In this document: piece by piece, positions 26,201 to 35,328 of the stretch
Layout: the number at the start of each line of letters is the position of its first letter
Numbering within the stretch: the first letter of the stretch is position 1
DNA from: Ichthyophonus hoferi
Lineage: Eukaryota > Opisthokonta > Ichthyosporea > Ichthyophonida > Ichthyophonidae
Direction: 5' to 3'
NCBI GenBank assembly: GCA_002751075.1
Contig: NAOQ01000094.1
Span: 2,327-37,654, forward strand
DNA: 35,328 bases
The notes under the pieces: generated by a model
Told to the model about the DNA's origin: nothing
Databases searched by the model: none
Seen by the model: the letters and a program-made list of their open reading frames with translations, nothing else
Translations under genes and position numbers: made by a program

Positions 26201-27217
26201 TGCAAAACAATAATTGTAAAATATAGTTATATACACAGCATGGGAAAAGTAATTATAATCATCTAATTCATTAATGCTGATTTCTGAAGTAGCTTTTATC
26301 TACAATGCTACATTGAAAACTTATAAAACGGTTCAGTTTGAGGAAGATTGAGGAAGATTGAATCGGTAATAATTCTGAAAAAAGCCTATACAGTTTTTAT
26401 CTTAAATTCTCTGCTTACAATAGTCAACTGCCGCCCTAAGCATAAGTGATATAATCACTATACAGGATAAAATCGACAACAATACATATATATATATATA
26501 TATATATAAAGGTTGTGAAATATGTCATCTTTATGTCGGAATATATACTACTCTTAAAAATAATAGCCAAATAATGTTAGCATACAGTGATAATCCAGGA
26601 GAAGCATAATATTGGCTGATATAAAATTAAAACTTGAATAAAAATACATTAATATAAATACTTAAAACAAATACTGATTAGTACATTATACTATTCAAAA
26701 TATATTCAATTGGTTAATGCACAGGTGCACAGGAAAATTAAAAATAGCAACCAATAAATTACCTGCGTCTTTCCGACATCTCCATGGAGATTGTTAAAAA
26801 TATCCACTGTGCAAGAACAGCATCAAAGCATTATTAAAATGTATGGGTATATTATAATATACCCATATGTAGATTATAGTTTTTAGTATGTAGTGTCAAA
26901 TATACCTTGAATTAATAAGAGAATATAGTACGCAGAAAACAATGTTTAGAATATATCAAAGACTATGACAAAATACATATTAGCATACATTAATACTTGT
27001 TTAAAAACACATACATATATCATCAGATATATATGTGCAGTGAAATATCATATTTATGTGTGTAAGTCGGCAAACAAAGAAGTAAAACCTTAGAGATAAA
27101 ATACAAATTATATTGTTATACCTATATATATATATGAACGCACAATAGTTCGCATATATACATACTAGTAAATACAAATATAATGTATTGTAGGTCTATA
27201 TAAATAAATAAAAACAT

Positions 27218-27254
<37 letters not shown>

Positions 27255-28031
27255 CTAATCCTTTGCAACATACCTGCACTATATGGCCTATTCTGGATTA
27301 TTAAGTATTTGAGGATTTTCTCGTCAGCTTTAAACAGAAGTTAGTGTTAGGTATTATTATTTGATATGCCTAAAGTATTAATATACGGTAATAGCAATGT
27401 ATAGTGCAGAATTAAAGTAATAAAATAATAAAAGACAGCCTATGGAAAAAAAATTAATGAAATAAGGGCAAAAATAATAATTAAGATGTTGTATACTGAA
27501 GAGATGGAAAATTAACAAAACAGCAGAGTGGAAAGAAAGAGAGAAGGAATTTAAACGATCTTATAAGAATAAAATCAAACAATTCCCCCAAGGAATCTAT
27601 ATACAGAATACAAAGATATGCTGATTAACAAGTATCCTATTTATAAGATATGATACACTAAAGTCCTCAACTATAATCGAAAGAATGCCAGCTAAAGCCA
27701 TTTAATATTTATAATAAGCTGCATAAAAGGAAAGCATAATGACTCATAGTCTTTCCTACCCTATAAGCTAAATACAAATCCAAGTTTCACAGACACCAAC
27801 TGCTAATCAATCATCCTCAACAAACTCAAACTATTTCCCCCTTCTCTTGTACGATTCTCTTCCTATTTTAAACGATATTTTATGTAACACATACAACAGT
27901 ATTTGCATATGAGGGTATTTTCCTTTCCTCAGGCCTCAACCAAACATGAAACTAATATGGTAAGTACAAGGACAATACACAAAATAGCCCAACGACAACT
28001 TACCGTCATCTCCGCATGTCTTGGGAGCCAT
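21030..28031 (-). CDS. PSMC3IP: Homologous-pairing protein 2 homolog (PSMC3IP/HOP2)
   Basis: Ten small exons: 28031-28004, 27327-27274, 26806-26763, 25872-25786, 25378-25270, 24933-24863, 24102-24063, 22595-22507, 21667-21608, 21089-21030. All splice phases agree and the product has 213 residues (human 217). HOP2 pairs with MND1 and stimulates DMC1 and RAD51 strand invasion in meiosis. The N-terminal winged helix covers about residues 10-70 (ILKYLIIQNRPYSAVDIFNN, then KTQVVKSLDQLA and KTYGKQKVYC). A coiled coil follows at about 72-145. The C-terminal region has MKLWRHRKRM (165-174), then ENYPKKKKDLF (184-194) and EEVGIETDED (195-204), which are family hallmarks. Exon 7 is only 40 bases. Intron 7 (24062-22596) contains an assembly gap but no coding sequence is missing. 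An E2F-like site lies about 320 bases upstream of the ATG. MND1 is not in the window. Confidence 0.95.
22751..23247. other. Assembly gap (428 N) with poly(A) on both sides
   Basis: 37 A at 22751-22787, N at 22788-23215, 32 A at 23216-23247. The gap lies in HOP2 intron 7. Both flanks are A runs in the same orientation, so the assembly probably failed in a long homopolymer. The 203-codon frame through it is an artefact. Confidence 0.95.
24194..24306. repeat. Two T-run/A-run perfect palindromes
   Basis: T11A11 at 24194-24215 and T9A9 at 24289-24306, separated by 73 bases of ordinary sequence, in HOP2 intron 6-7 territory (between the exons at 24102 and 24863). Each would form a foldback or a strongly bent tract. 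Confidence 0.8.
25506..25690. repeat. Decayed minisatellite, unit about 23-25 bp
   Basis: At least five imperfect units with the shared motif ATAATATAATAGTATAA followed by a variable trinucleotide and ACAA or ACGA. It lies in HOP2 intron 4. Overlapping minus-strand frames rich in Y, I and L are its translation. Confidence 0.7.
26375..26485. repeat. Dispersed fragment of the tail of repeat copy B
   Basis: Matches 1875-1965 in order: TTTTTATC...AAATTCTCTGCTTAC versus TTTTTATTCAAAACTCTCCGCTTGC, then ATAGTCAACTGCCGCCCTAAGC versus TTAGTCGGCCGCCTTCCTAAAC, then ATAATCACTATACAGG versus ATAATTACTACATCAG. It lies in HOP2 intron 3, about 21 kb from the main array. Confidence 0.5.
26486..26508. repeat. 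(AT)n microsatellite
   Basis: Eleven or so AT units directly after the dispersed repeat fragment in HOP2 intron 3. Confidence 0.9.
26842..26867. repeat. Perfect inverted repeat, 12-nt arms with 2-nt spacer
   Basis: TATGGGTATATT, AT, then AATATACCCATA. It lies in HOP2 intron 2, about 35 bases upstream of the exon at 26806. The arms contain GGG and CCC, so they are not simple AT repeat. Confidence 0.8.
27219..27254. repeat. (AT)11(GT)7 compound microsatellite
   Basis: AT units at 27219-27240 pass directly into GT units at 27241-27254, just 20 bases downstream (in gene sense) of the HOP2 exon 2 donor. Confidence 0.9.
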
Positions 28032-28352
28032 AGTGAAGTGTATGATGTTTAAAGTTAAACCATTAATTGGGTATATAAAGAAATATATTTCACGGTAAAT
28101 TGTAGGATATCACTAAAAGGCTGTTGAGATAAAAACTGCCGATAAAATAAGGTTAGGTTATCTAATATTTTAACGGAACAAAACGCAATTGATAAACTCC
28201 GTTCTTATGCAGGTTTTGTGTTTTCAAAATTAGCTTTACATTCTATTATAAAGTAATAAAGGCAACTGTATGAATATATATATATATTTGATACACGCAA
28301 ACATCTTTCACGTAGTTATTAATAGTATGGTAGCGCATCCTGCCAAAAAGAA

Positions 28353-28364
28353 TTTTGGCGCGAA
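28353..28364. promoter_or_regulatory. E2F-like site upstream of HOP2
   Basis: TTTTGGCGCGAA matches the E2F/DP consensus TTTSSCGC. It is about 322 bases upstream of the HOP2 ATG. A GCCAAAA at 28342-28348 forms an inverted repeat with the TTTTGGC of the site. The G+C core stands out in an AT-rich flank. Germline genes are known E2F6 targets in mammals; a role here is inferred. Confidence 0.4.
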
Positions 28365-28681
28365 GTCCTATTTAATTTTAAAATTTTATCATATTAAAAT
28401 TATAATAATACAATTGGCTAGAAATGATCTACAAAAAATTCCCTGAATACTCTAAAATCCCTTCGTACCACGTTTGCTAAATAATCAGTGCGGTTAATTT
28501 AATTGATTGTCATATACACAGCGACTCAAATGTCTTGATCGGTTTTACCTGGTCTATATATATATTAGATGTTCATAATAATGGAACATGATGTATAGGG
28601 TCATTTATTATTCATTTAAAAAGTTGAATTATAAATGTAGTCAAAGTACTGGCATAAAACAACCTAGGTTTTATACGATGT

Positions 28682-29032
28682 TTGGGTAAAATTATTATTT
28701 TAGCAAGTTGTTTCTTTATTATATACAATCACGCTGTTACACTAACAATATCGCCTTATTTCCTACTTCATATTATTATTCTTTTAAATGTACTAAATTA
28801 TTTAAAACAATCGTGTAGAAATTTAAAAGAAAAATGGAACTTCAACGGGACAAAACTATATCATATATTTTATGAATGTATAAAGATTTACACAAGAAAT
28901 TATACCGTAATCGAAAAGCTTATGATACCACGTACCACTTGTTTTAAGATAAATCTAGGCCAAGTGAATGATCTACTTATAGTATCAAAAGGGAGTGGTC
29001 CGGTGATGGTACAATTTGCGATTGAAATGTGA
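28682..29032 (+). CDS. Doubtful open frame of 116 codons
   Basis: ATG at 28682 to TGA at 29030. The first 45 codons are low-complexity I, L, F and Y typical of AT-rich noise. The last 35 (NLGQVNDLLIVSKGSG, then PVMVQFAIEM) look more protein-like and are less AT-rich. No family recognised. A frame this long is near the limit of chance for this composition. Confidence 0.15.
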   Translation: MGKIIILASCFFIIYNHAVTLTISPYFLLHIIILLNVLNYLKQSCRNLKEKWNFNGTKLYHIFYECIKIYTRNYTVIEKLMIPRTTCFKINLGQVNDLLIVSKGSGPVMVQFAIEM

Positions 29033-29156
29033 TGCATAACCACTACTATAGATTCTTATAAAGTGGTGTTCTTGTATTCTCCTACCTATCCAATATTTTT
29101 ATCGGTCTACCACTGCTTTCAGTTGATTAGTTATTCGTTATAAGCACGTTGTAAAA

Positions 29157-29216
29157 TCTTCTCCACTTACCTCTCTACCTTGCTTGGGCAATGCTGGAAC
29201 CAAAGTGATATTTTCA
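29157..29216 (-). other. Orphan exon-like segment
   Basis: On the minus strand, an AG at 29218-29217 precedes 20 codons (LTKPYENITLVPALPKQGRE) that end at a GTAAGT donor. Composition is less AT-rich than the flanks. I found no partner exon, so it may be a pseudo-exon or an alternative exon. Confidence 0.15.
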
Positions 29217-31340
29217 TAGGGTTTGGTTAACTGCTTTACTTCTTTATTTAATAAATAGTAGTTAGTATGTGTAAACATATTTCGTGAGATATTGGCATGG
29301 GCCCCAGTTTGTCAAGTTTTCTTATAATTGTAATTTGAGCCACTAATTGTAAACTTGGAACATACGCTGCTGAATATATTTATTTTACAGATCTAAGTAG
29401 AAAACTGTTTACCTCCACATATTTAAAAGTATCCCGTACGCGACAAAATGGTATTTTTGTTGTTGTTTTTTGTACTTCTTTTATTTAATAAATAATAGTT
29501 TGCATATGTACATGTATTTCAGGGGAAATAATATTTTTTTAGTCTGCAAAGGATATTCCTCTCTCCATCTTTATTTAGCATAATCAATTAACATTATAAA
29601 TGTAATATCCGAACTTATGCTAATATTCGTGTAATTATGAATCATGATCTCCATCTATATTTTTCTTGGTTCCACTTTTAAATAATCATGACTATTGGTT
29701 ATAATTTTCAAATAACCTCTGAAATATACTATACCATACATAAACCATTACAAATAATTTATTTATTTATTCATTCATGTACCAAAAGAATTGATAAATC
29801 TCATAAAAAAAACACGGTTTATCTTATTGAACTCTTTTACAAGAAACAACCTAAACACTATTGAAATAAGTGCTAGACTGTGCAAAGTATGCCACTTTGG
29901 ATGGATTCAACTATCATTTTCAGAATACAATATAAATCTTATATTTAAATGCTGATAACCATAGCGGGCCAAAAAAGATATCCAATGCATTCAATGTTTG
30001 AGGATGGCAATGTATATAATGGCGGGGAGGGGTAATATAATGGAATATTAGATTTAACTGGCATCATTAGAAACACCAGCATCAATATCATTAACAACGT
30101 TAATAATTTTTCGTAAGATCTTTTTAAAAAATAACTTCAAAACCCACCAACTAAAACTGATAATATAGTTACTAAAATGTCTCTACAGGAAATAATGTAA
30201 GCCATACATTGAACAGCATTGAGCCCTGGCAATAAAAAAAAACCAGAACTATATCAAATATGTTGCAAACAGGTCCTTGTGTGATGATATAATGTTAGAT
30301 GTAGATATACAAACTTGAGTAATATAATATAATAGTCTGATAATTTGCGAGTTTTTTGTAGTTCCCATTTTAGCTCATATGAATTCACATCGGTTTGCAT
30401 TTGCTGAGTAACAAAATCATATAGTTTGTATACAGTATCTGGTTAGAAAAATCTTCCGTTTTTGACACAGTTGAATATATTAAGACAATAAATACTATAA
30501 CTATTAATGCACTTCAACTAAAAAGAAAATATTGATACGTTAGCGATCTAGTAAAATGTCTTTGCACTAGTTGCAATCAGGTAGAGAAGTCTATGCAGTA
30601 ATATTCATAAGAATTAACTCCGTAGCCTGCCAGAAGGGAGCCAAATAACTATACCTACAAGGTAATGCTAATTAACTAGAAACATTCCTTCTATTAAAAA
30701 AAATAGGAAGCAGTCTCCTCCATCACGAAACTATGACTACATTTCTCGATAGGATTATAAACTGAGTATCAGCAATTAGAATACGGACGACTTTGTTGAG
30801 TATAGAAACCTATGCCCCCTTGGGTCTTGGATAAATTGTATATAACAAGAGAATTTTTACAACAGTCCAGATAAGGATCCGTAGCAAACGGTTTTATGTA
30901 TATATAATTTTGTAGCAGAGTGTACTTATTAATTATTTATAGCTTTGTGTTTATTATCTAATTATATTAATAATATATAATAAATTAGATATACAAACTG
31001 CAGTATAACCTGTTTATAATGACCTAGCCAATAAATATATAAGCTATACAAATAGAAGATCTAGATAGATGGTTTTAAGTGGTTGTTTGTCAGATATTGA
31101 GGGATACATAAAAATAAATATAGGGAAAGATTGGTAAACAACAAAACAAAGAAAATAAAACAACGAGAGAATGCATACAACAGAATATAATAACTTATAG
31201 TATATTATAACGATCACAACTACTATAAAATAATAATAAAACCATAAAGAAGAAATCGTATGTTATATACGTACATATGCATGGTCATAATACCATAATA
31301 ATACTTTTATACCTAGCAACAATAATGTCATCCATCCAGG

Positions 31341-34300
31341 TTAAATAGCCTCTACGTGGACTACACCCCCATTCGTCAAGCCAACATCCTGTAAGGATTT
31401 TGACATGTCGCTTAGGACTTGACGTGGTGGTGAAAGAACTAGCTGGTAGTTACTAGACGGATAGCCAAGGGAGCCACAATATATCATAAGGTCCTATAAG
31501 GCAGCAGGTATGGTATGGGTGGTATGTGTCGTAGAGTTAGTATATATAATATGTTTGTTCCATTTATATAGTATGCATATATATATAATGGGGGTGCAGG
31601 ATATCCATCCCTGTGCCTCTCGCATGCGCTAAGCGAGCGCTCTACCATCTGAGCTACACCCCGTTGGTGTCGAACCATTTGTTAAACAAAAATCTCATAA
31701 AAACAATATTTAAAAGGGAATAATAAATACAAAATGGAGGTGCAGGGTATTATGAGCGTATATGTAGAGAGGTATATTAAACTATAGGAAAATAAAAACA
31801 ACAAAGGTCGGTGACTTTAACCAATAAAACTTTCAATGATTTTTGAGCTATCAGTACAAAATAATATATGAGCCAATTACGTTTTTTGAATAAATAGTAC
31901 AATTGGTACAAATCTTCAAGACGCATGCAAAAAGGAAACTATGCAAAAAGGAAACTAAAAGTTTTTTAAAAAAATATGCAATATTTTAAAAGCATCTATC
32001 GTTTTATACAACATAAAAATACAAAATAGAAATATAATATAAAAATACGATGTAAATACATATTACAAACAACAAATAAGAATACAACACAAAAACGCAA
32101 TCAATTCTAGTCCTATAGAGAACAATTTCCATATACTATAAATTAAAATGTATTCTCAATTCTCTATATATATACAGTCATGCACAATAGTAGATACCTT
32201 GACAGTAGTGTTATCCAATCTGAAGCGGCGATCCATATGTTGTCGATTGGGCAAACGAAATCTTATTCTACTAATTTTATCCTTGCAGTCTATTGGTGGT
32301 TCGTCAGCCAATATAGCCGCAAGTTCTTGCTTTTGGGACTATATATGGACAAATATTTATAGAAATAATTAGTAATAATCACAACATCAAGTAAAACACT
32401 AAAGAGCAGTGCCTGTGTAGATATTATTGAATTAACAACGGGCTTAAAGTAGGAGTTTGTGGAATAAAACCAAAAGACAAGGATGCATAAGGTACGATAC
32501 ATAAGGGCAATAGCAATAAATATATAATGATGTGAGTAGAGTCATTAGAGGTCATAGGACAAATCAAGTGGAAAAAGACATAAATAAATTATGAATTAAA
32601 GATTATCGAAGGGTAAAACGGGGCCGAACAAACATATAAACAATTAAAAAGGGTGGAGACACTATTGTAAGAAAAAAGAGAGATATATATATATGAGGTT
32701 AAAAAAGATAAGATGAAAAGGACATAATGAGGAAAACTTGATCCAATTGATCTATCCAAAAGAATATTATAAAAAAAGGTAGCATAAACAAAGGGAGCCT
32801 TAACCACAATTGTAACATCCATGTAGCCAACCAACTCACCTCCGCATGTCGTATCTTAGCCTCAGTAAGTTCCCGTTCCCTCTCTTTCTCCTTTCTCTCT
32901 CTCTTCTCTATTTCCTCTCTTATTCTTTCTTCTTCCTCTCTCTTCCTTACCTCCTCTTGGTGCTCCAAGTCCTGTTGGCCAACATCAAAAGATGATACAA
33001 TTACGTTTTATATAGCATGAGGGTATCATGCACTCATACACGTAGAGTACTTAGTAGTAATCTTTTGTGTATTTTTATAATAGGTATAGTAGGGCATACA
33101 ACTCCCTAGTTATAAATATTGCATAAACAATTGATCTATTCCATATTATTGATATTATCTATACACCCGCAAATCGTATGTTTACACATAAATACATAGA
33201 TACATACATATATAGATACATACATACATATATATGTAAGTAAACATACGTATACATATGCATATACACATAACATAAAAAACAAATATTACTTATCCCA
33301 TCGATTCCCCAAACACATACACTTAAACACACTGGCATAAACAAAAGCACATAGCGTTAATAATAATCTAATACACATAGAACCATAATACCTTCCTCCG
33401 GTCAGCCTCGAGAGATTCTAGATACGCTCTATCCTGTTCATCTTTTTCATACTCTCTCTGCACACTCTCATACTGTCGAATCTGCCAAAAAAAAAAATTA
33501 TTATTGTCTCACAACATGACAATATGAACCTCATTATCTCATCACATTAATATCTAGCTACATATTATATTGCGAGGGTGCTTATAAAAATAAAAGTTTA
33601 AAACTTAACGAAGAATATATATTTTCCCATTGGATGAATATCATGACATGCTAATAGCCTGTTAATACTACCAAATTCTTCCTTTTTCTACCTTACTTAT
33701 CTACAGAATATAATAGCATACAACACAGTGTTGGCATCACTTTACACCAAACTAAAATACAAAACTATAAATAACCAATCAGTTTGGAAGGCTATTATTT
33801 CTTAATCATAATTATATTTGTATAAATACATAGGTATGTGTAGTTAATCATATATACCTACATAGATATATACATGCACAAAAACATACATGCATACATT
33901 CATAACAATATACATATATACATACATATATAAAAACATACATACATAAATACATATATACCTAAACGTATAATCACATACCATACCTACCTATAAGCAT
34001 TGGTTCACACAAATTAGAACACACCTGTGAATTATTGACATGTTCTTGTAGTTCCTGGGCATAACTTCCTTGTAGTTCAATAAGGAGCATCACAAAGTCA
34101 TCCTTGTAGGAAAATTCTAATGGGATATTCTAATTGGTCAACATCGTATTTTAGCGTGCTAATGGCATGATAAAACTAATAAAATATTACATTGATCTAT
34201 TTTTATTTGTATTGTATATATAAACATAACATATGTTATCGTAATATGTTAAATTATCTATTACAACGGACTTAATTTAGAAGTATTAACTTACAATATA

Positions 34301-35328
34301 TTATGCATTGATTAAAATCATTGTACAGAATAACATGTGATATGATGTATATATATATATATATATATATTATTACTATAGTATTATTATTCAGTACTAT
34401 ATGGCATAGCAAAAAGATAGATTAATAGCGCTCAAATGTACTTAAAAACATAAGTATAGTACATAATGATGTAGTCCATTATAAACGTAAAATATAATAT
34501 AACATGATTAAACATAGCATAATATAATATAATATGATCTGGTATAATATAATACAACACATTATGATATAATATAATATAATATAATATAATATAATAT
34601 AATATAATATAATATAATATAATATAATGTAATGTAATACAATATAATACAATATAATATATTTCATTATACAATAATACAATTATAGGGGTAAAGGGGT
34701 AATTACTAGCAACCCGTAGTGGTTGAATACTATCATTCGTAGGAAGGAAAATGGCGGCAACAGGGGCCTTGCGCCTGTAAGAGGGAATAGAAGAACCCAT
34801 CAATAAGCATTTTAAATGAATAGCTTATATGTAGTAGCTACATCCTATTACAACACAAATGGTTTTACAAATATTAAACTTAATTCATTATAATATGTAC
34901 AGCTCATGATTACTGCCTCTACAGTTAAAACCTAATAGCCAATAAAATTCCTTCCTGTCATATCATATCCAATTCTCCCATATTACATCATATCATATCA
35001 TATCTTACCATATCCTATCATATCATCTCTGAATTTGTTTATTTGTATACCAGTATTACCAGTAAATGCCGTACAAATAACACTTTTTATAGTCATATCC
35101 ATCTATACCTTTACTACACAACACCATGACTACTGAATTCATTAGATTCCGTCCAGAAATCAGATCTAATTGAGTAATAGCGTCCAATAATAATAAAAAT
35201 ACGCATTTGTGAAAAGCTAATAATACTGACTAATAATAGCAGAGAAAAATTGTATATTAAAAACTAAAAAGGCTAAACCAGTAAACGATTACTTACATTA
35301 AGGTAATTCCCAGTTCAGGCGAATCTGA
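31341..35328 (-). CDS. FAF1/FAF2-family UAS-UBX protein, 3' part (5' end off the right edge)
   Basis: Seven exons are visible: 35328-35297 (cut by the window edge), 34774-34707, 34116-34025, 33481-33392, 32971-32840, 32338-32198, 31493-31341, joined in frame to TAA at 31341. The visible product has 235 residues. FAF proteins are p97/VCP adaptors that recruit ubiquitylated clients. Order seen: the end of a UAS thioredoxin-like domain (APVAAIFLPTNDSIQPLR, then DFVMLLIELQGSYAQEL), a DEQDRAYLESLEADRRK segment typical of the family, a charged helix (EEVRKREEEERIREEIEKRE), EPP, and a C-terminal UBX domain (RIRFRLPNRQHMDRRF to VVHVEAI). The S3-S4 turn, FPR in most UBX domains, reads SPPR here. FAF1 fits slightly better than FAF2, but the N-terminus (UBA, UBL or hairpin) that would decide is outside. 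A tRNA-like sequence lies in the last intron. Confidence 0.9.
31590..31663 (-). pseudogene. tRNA-Ala(AGC)-like sequence, probably not functional
   Basis: The minus strand reads as a tRNA-Ala: acceptor GGGGTG pairing with CACCCC, box A TAGCTCAGATGG, D-arm GCTCAGATGGTAGAGC, anticodon stem CTCGC/GCGAG with AGC inside, and T-arm CAGGG/TCCTG. Faults: the anticodon loop has nine bases (TTAGCGCAT) instead of seven, the first acceptor pair is C-C, and the T-loop is ATGGATA, lacking the usual C56. No CCA is expected. It lies in the last intron of the UBX gene, same strand. A partial echo of its 3' end (GGAGGTGCAGGGTAT) lies at 31736-31750. It may be a decayed gene or the head of a tRNA-derived SINE. 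Confidence 0.75.
33187..33272. repeat. TACA-type imperfect microsatellite
   Basis: ATACATAGATACATACATAT and related units in an intron of the UBX gene (between the exons at 32971 and 33392). A similar tract at 33834-33978 lies in the next intron. Confidence 0.8.
33834..33978. repeat. TACA/ATAC imperfect microsatellite
   Basis: Repeated ACATACAT, ATATACAT and CATACATA units in the intron between the exons at 33481 and 34025 of the UBX gene. Confidence 0.8.
34518..34662. repeat. (ATAAT)n pentanucleotide array
   Basis: Nearly perfect ATAAT units at 34567-34628 (about 12 in a row), flanked by units with point changes on both sides. It lies in the intron between the exons at 34116 and 34707 of the UBX gene. 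The two minus-strand frames of repeated YYIIL residues here are its translation. Confidence 0.9.
34958..35026. repeat. (CATAT)n imperfect pentanucleotide array
   Basis: About twelve CATAT-type units with substitutions, in the intron between the exons at 34774 and 35297 of the UBX gene. Confidence 0.8.

Larger units (their letters stand above)
28032..31340. other. Intergenic between HOP2 and the UBX gene, no convincing gene
   Basis: Contains the 5' flank of HOP2 and the 3' flank of the UBX gene. Weak items inside it are an open frame at 28682-29032, an orphan exon-like segment at 29157-29216 and a short local duplication (29237-29283 versus 29475-29521, sharing TTATTTAATAAATA). The rest is AT-rich with no motif I can defend. 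Confidence 0.5.

Noticed and set aside
28484-28520. AATCAGTGCGGT shared with about 3357, suggesting a common promoter motif
   Set aside because: Only about 13 bases match exactly and the flanks diverge quickly, so chance or a tiny repeat remnant is as likely.
31484-31678. 64-codon minus frame beginning MVRHQRGVAQMVERS
   Set aside because: It is a read-through of the tRNA-Ala-like sequence; tRNA genes commonly give such false frames. The true UBX exon (31493-31341) uses a different reading.
34432-34803. 123- and 67-codon minus frames rich in Tyr, Ile and Leu
   Set aside because: They are translations of the ATAAT array; only 34774-34707 within them is a true exon.

Overview
This is an AT-rich (roughly 70-75% A+T) nuclear window from a eukaryote with many short, phase-consistent exons, GT-AG introns and abundant microsatellites. 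The tRNA methyltransferase and HOP2 proteins are very animal-like, so an animal, possibly an early-branching lineage, is the best guess. I cannot name the species. Most of the longer open frames are AT-rich noise; the genes below were rebuilt exon by exon from splice sites, reading phase and family motifs.

Layout from left to right. (1) 84-493 (+): last two exons of an unidentified gene that enters from the left edge. (2) 640-5230: two blocks of a decayed repeat family flanking a small single-exon gene (2786-3238, -) for a secreted protein with six cysteines after the signal peptide. (3) 6798-15527 (-): an 11-exon gene whose spliced product joins an N-terminal F-box to a DTW (TDD-superfamily) tRNA-uridine aminocarboxypropyltransferase, with one GC-AG intron. 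(4) 15528-16206: a short divergent promoter with a CACGTG palindrome. (5) 16207-19870 (+): a complete METTL1/TRM8-type tRNA (guanine-N7-)-methyltransferase in six exons. (6) 21030-28031 (-): complete PSMC3IP/HOP2 in ten exons, with an assembly gap in intron 7. (7) 28032-31340: intergenic, including an E2F-like site upstream of HOP2. (8) 31341-35328 (-): the 3' seven exons of a FAF1/FAF2-family UAS-UBX protein that continues off the right edge, with a tRNA-Ala-like sequence in its last intron.

The most notable observation is the pair of tRNA-modifying enzymes placed head to head, 679 bp apart, one of them fused to an F-box. METTL1 makes m7G46 and DTW enzymes make acp3U; in bacteria the DTW enzyme acts on position 47, next to G46. 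HOP2 (meiotic recombination cofactor) and the UBX protein (p97 adaptor) have no evident functional tie to the pair.
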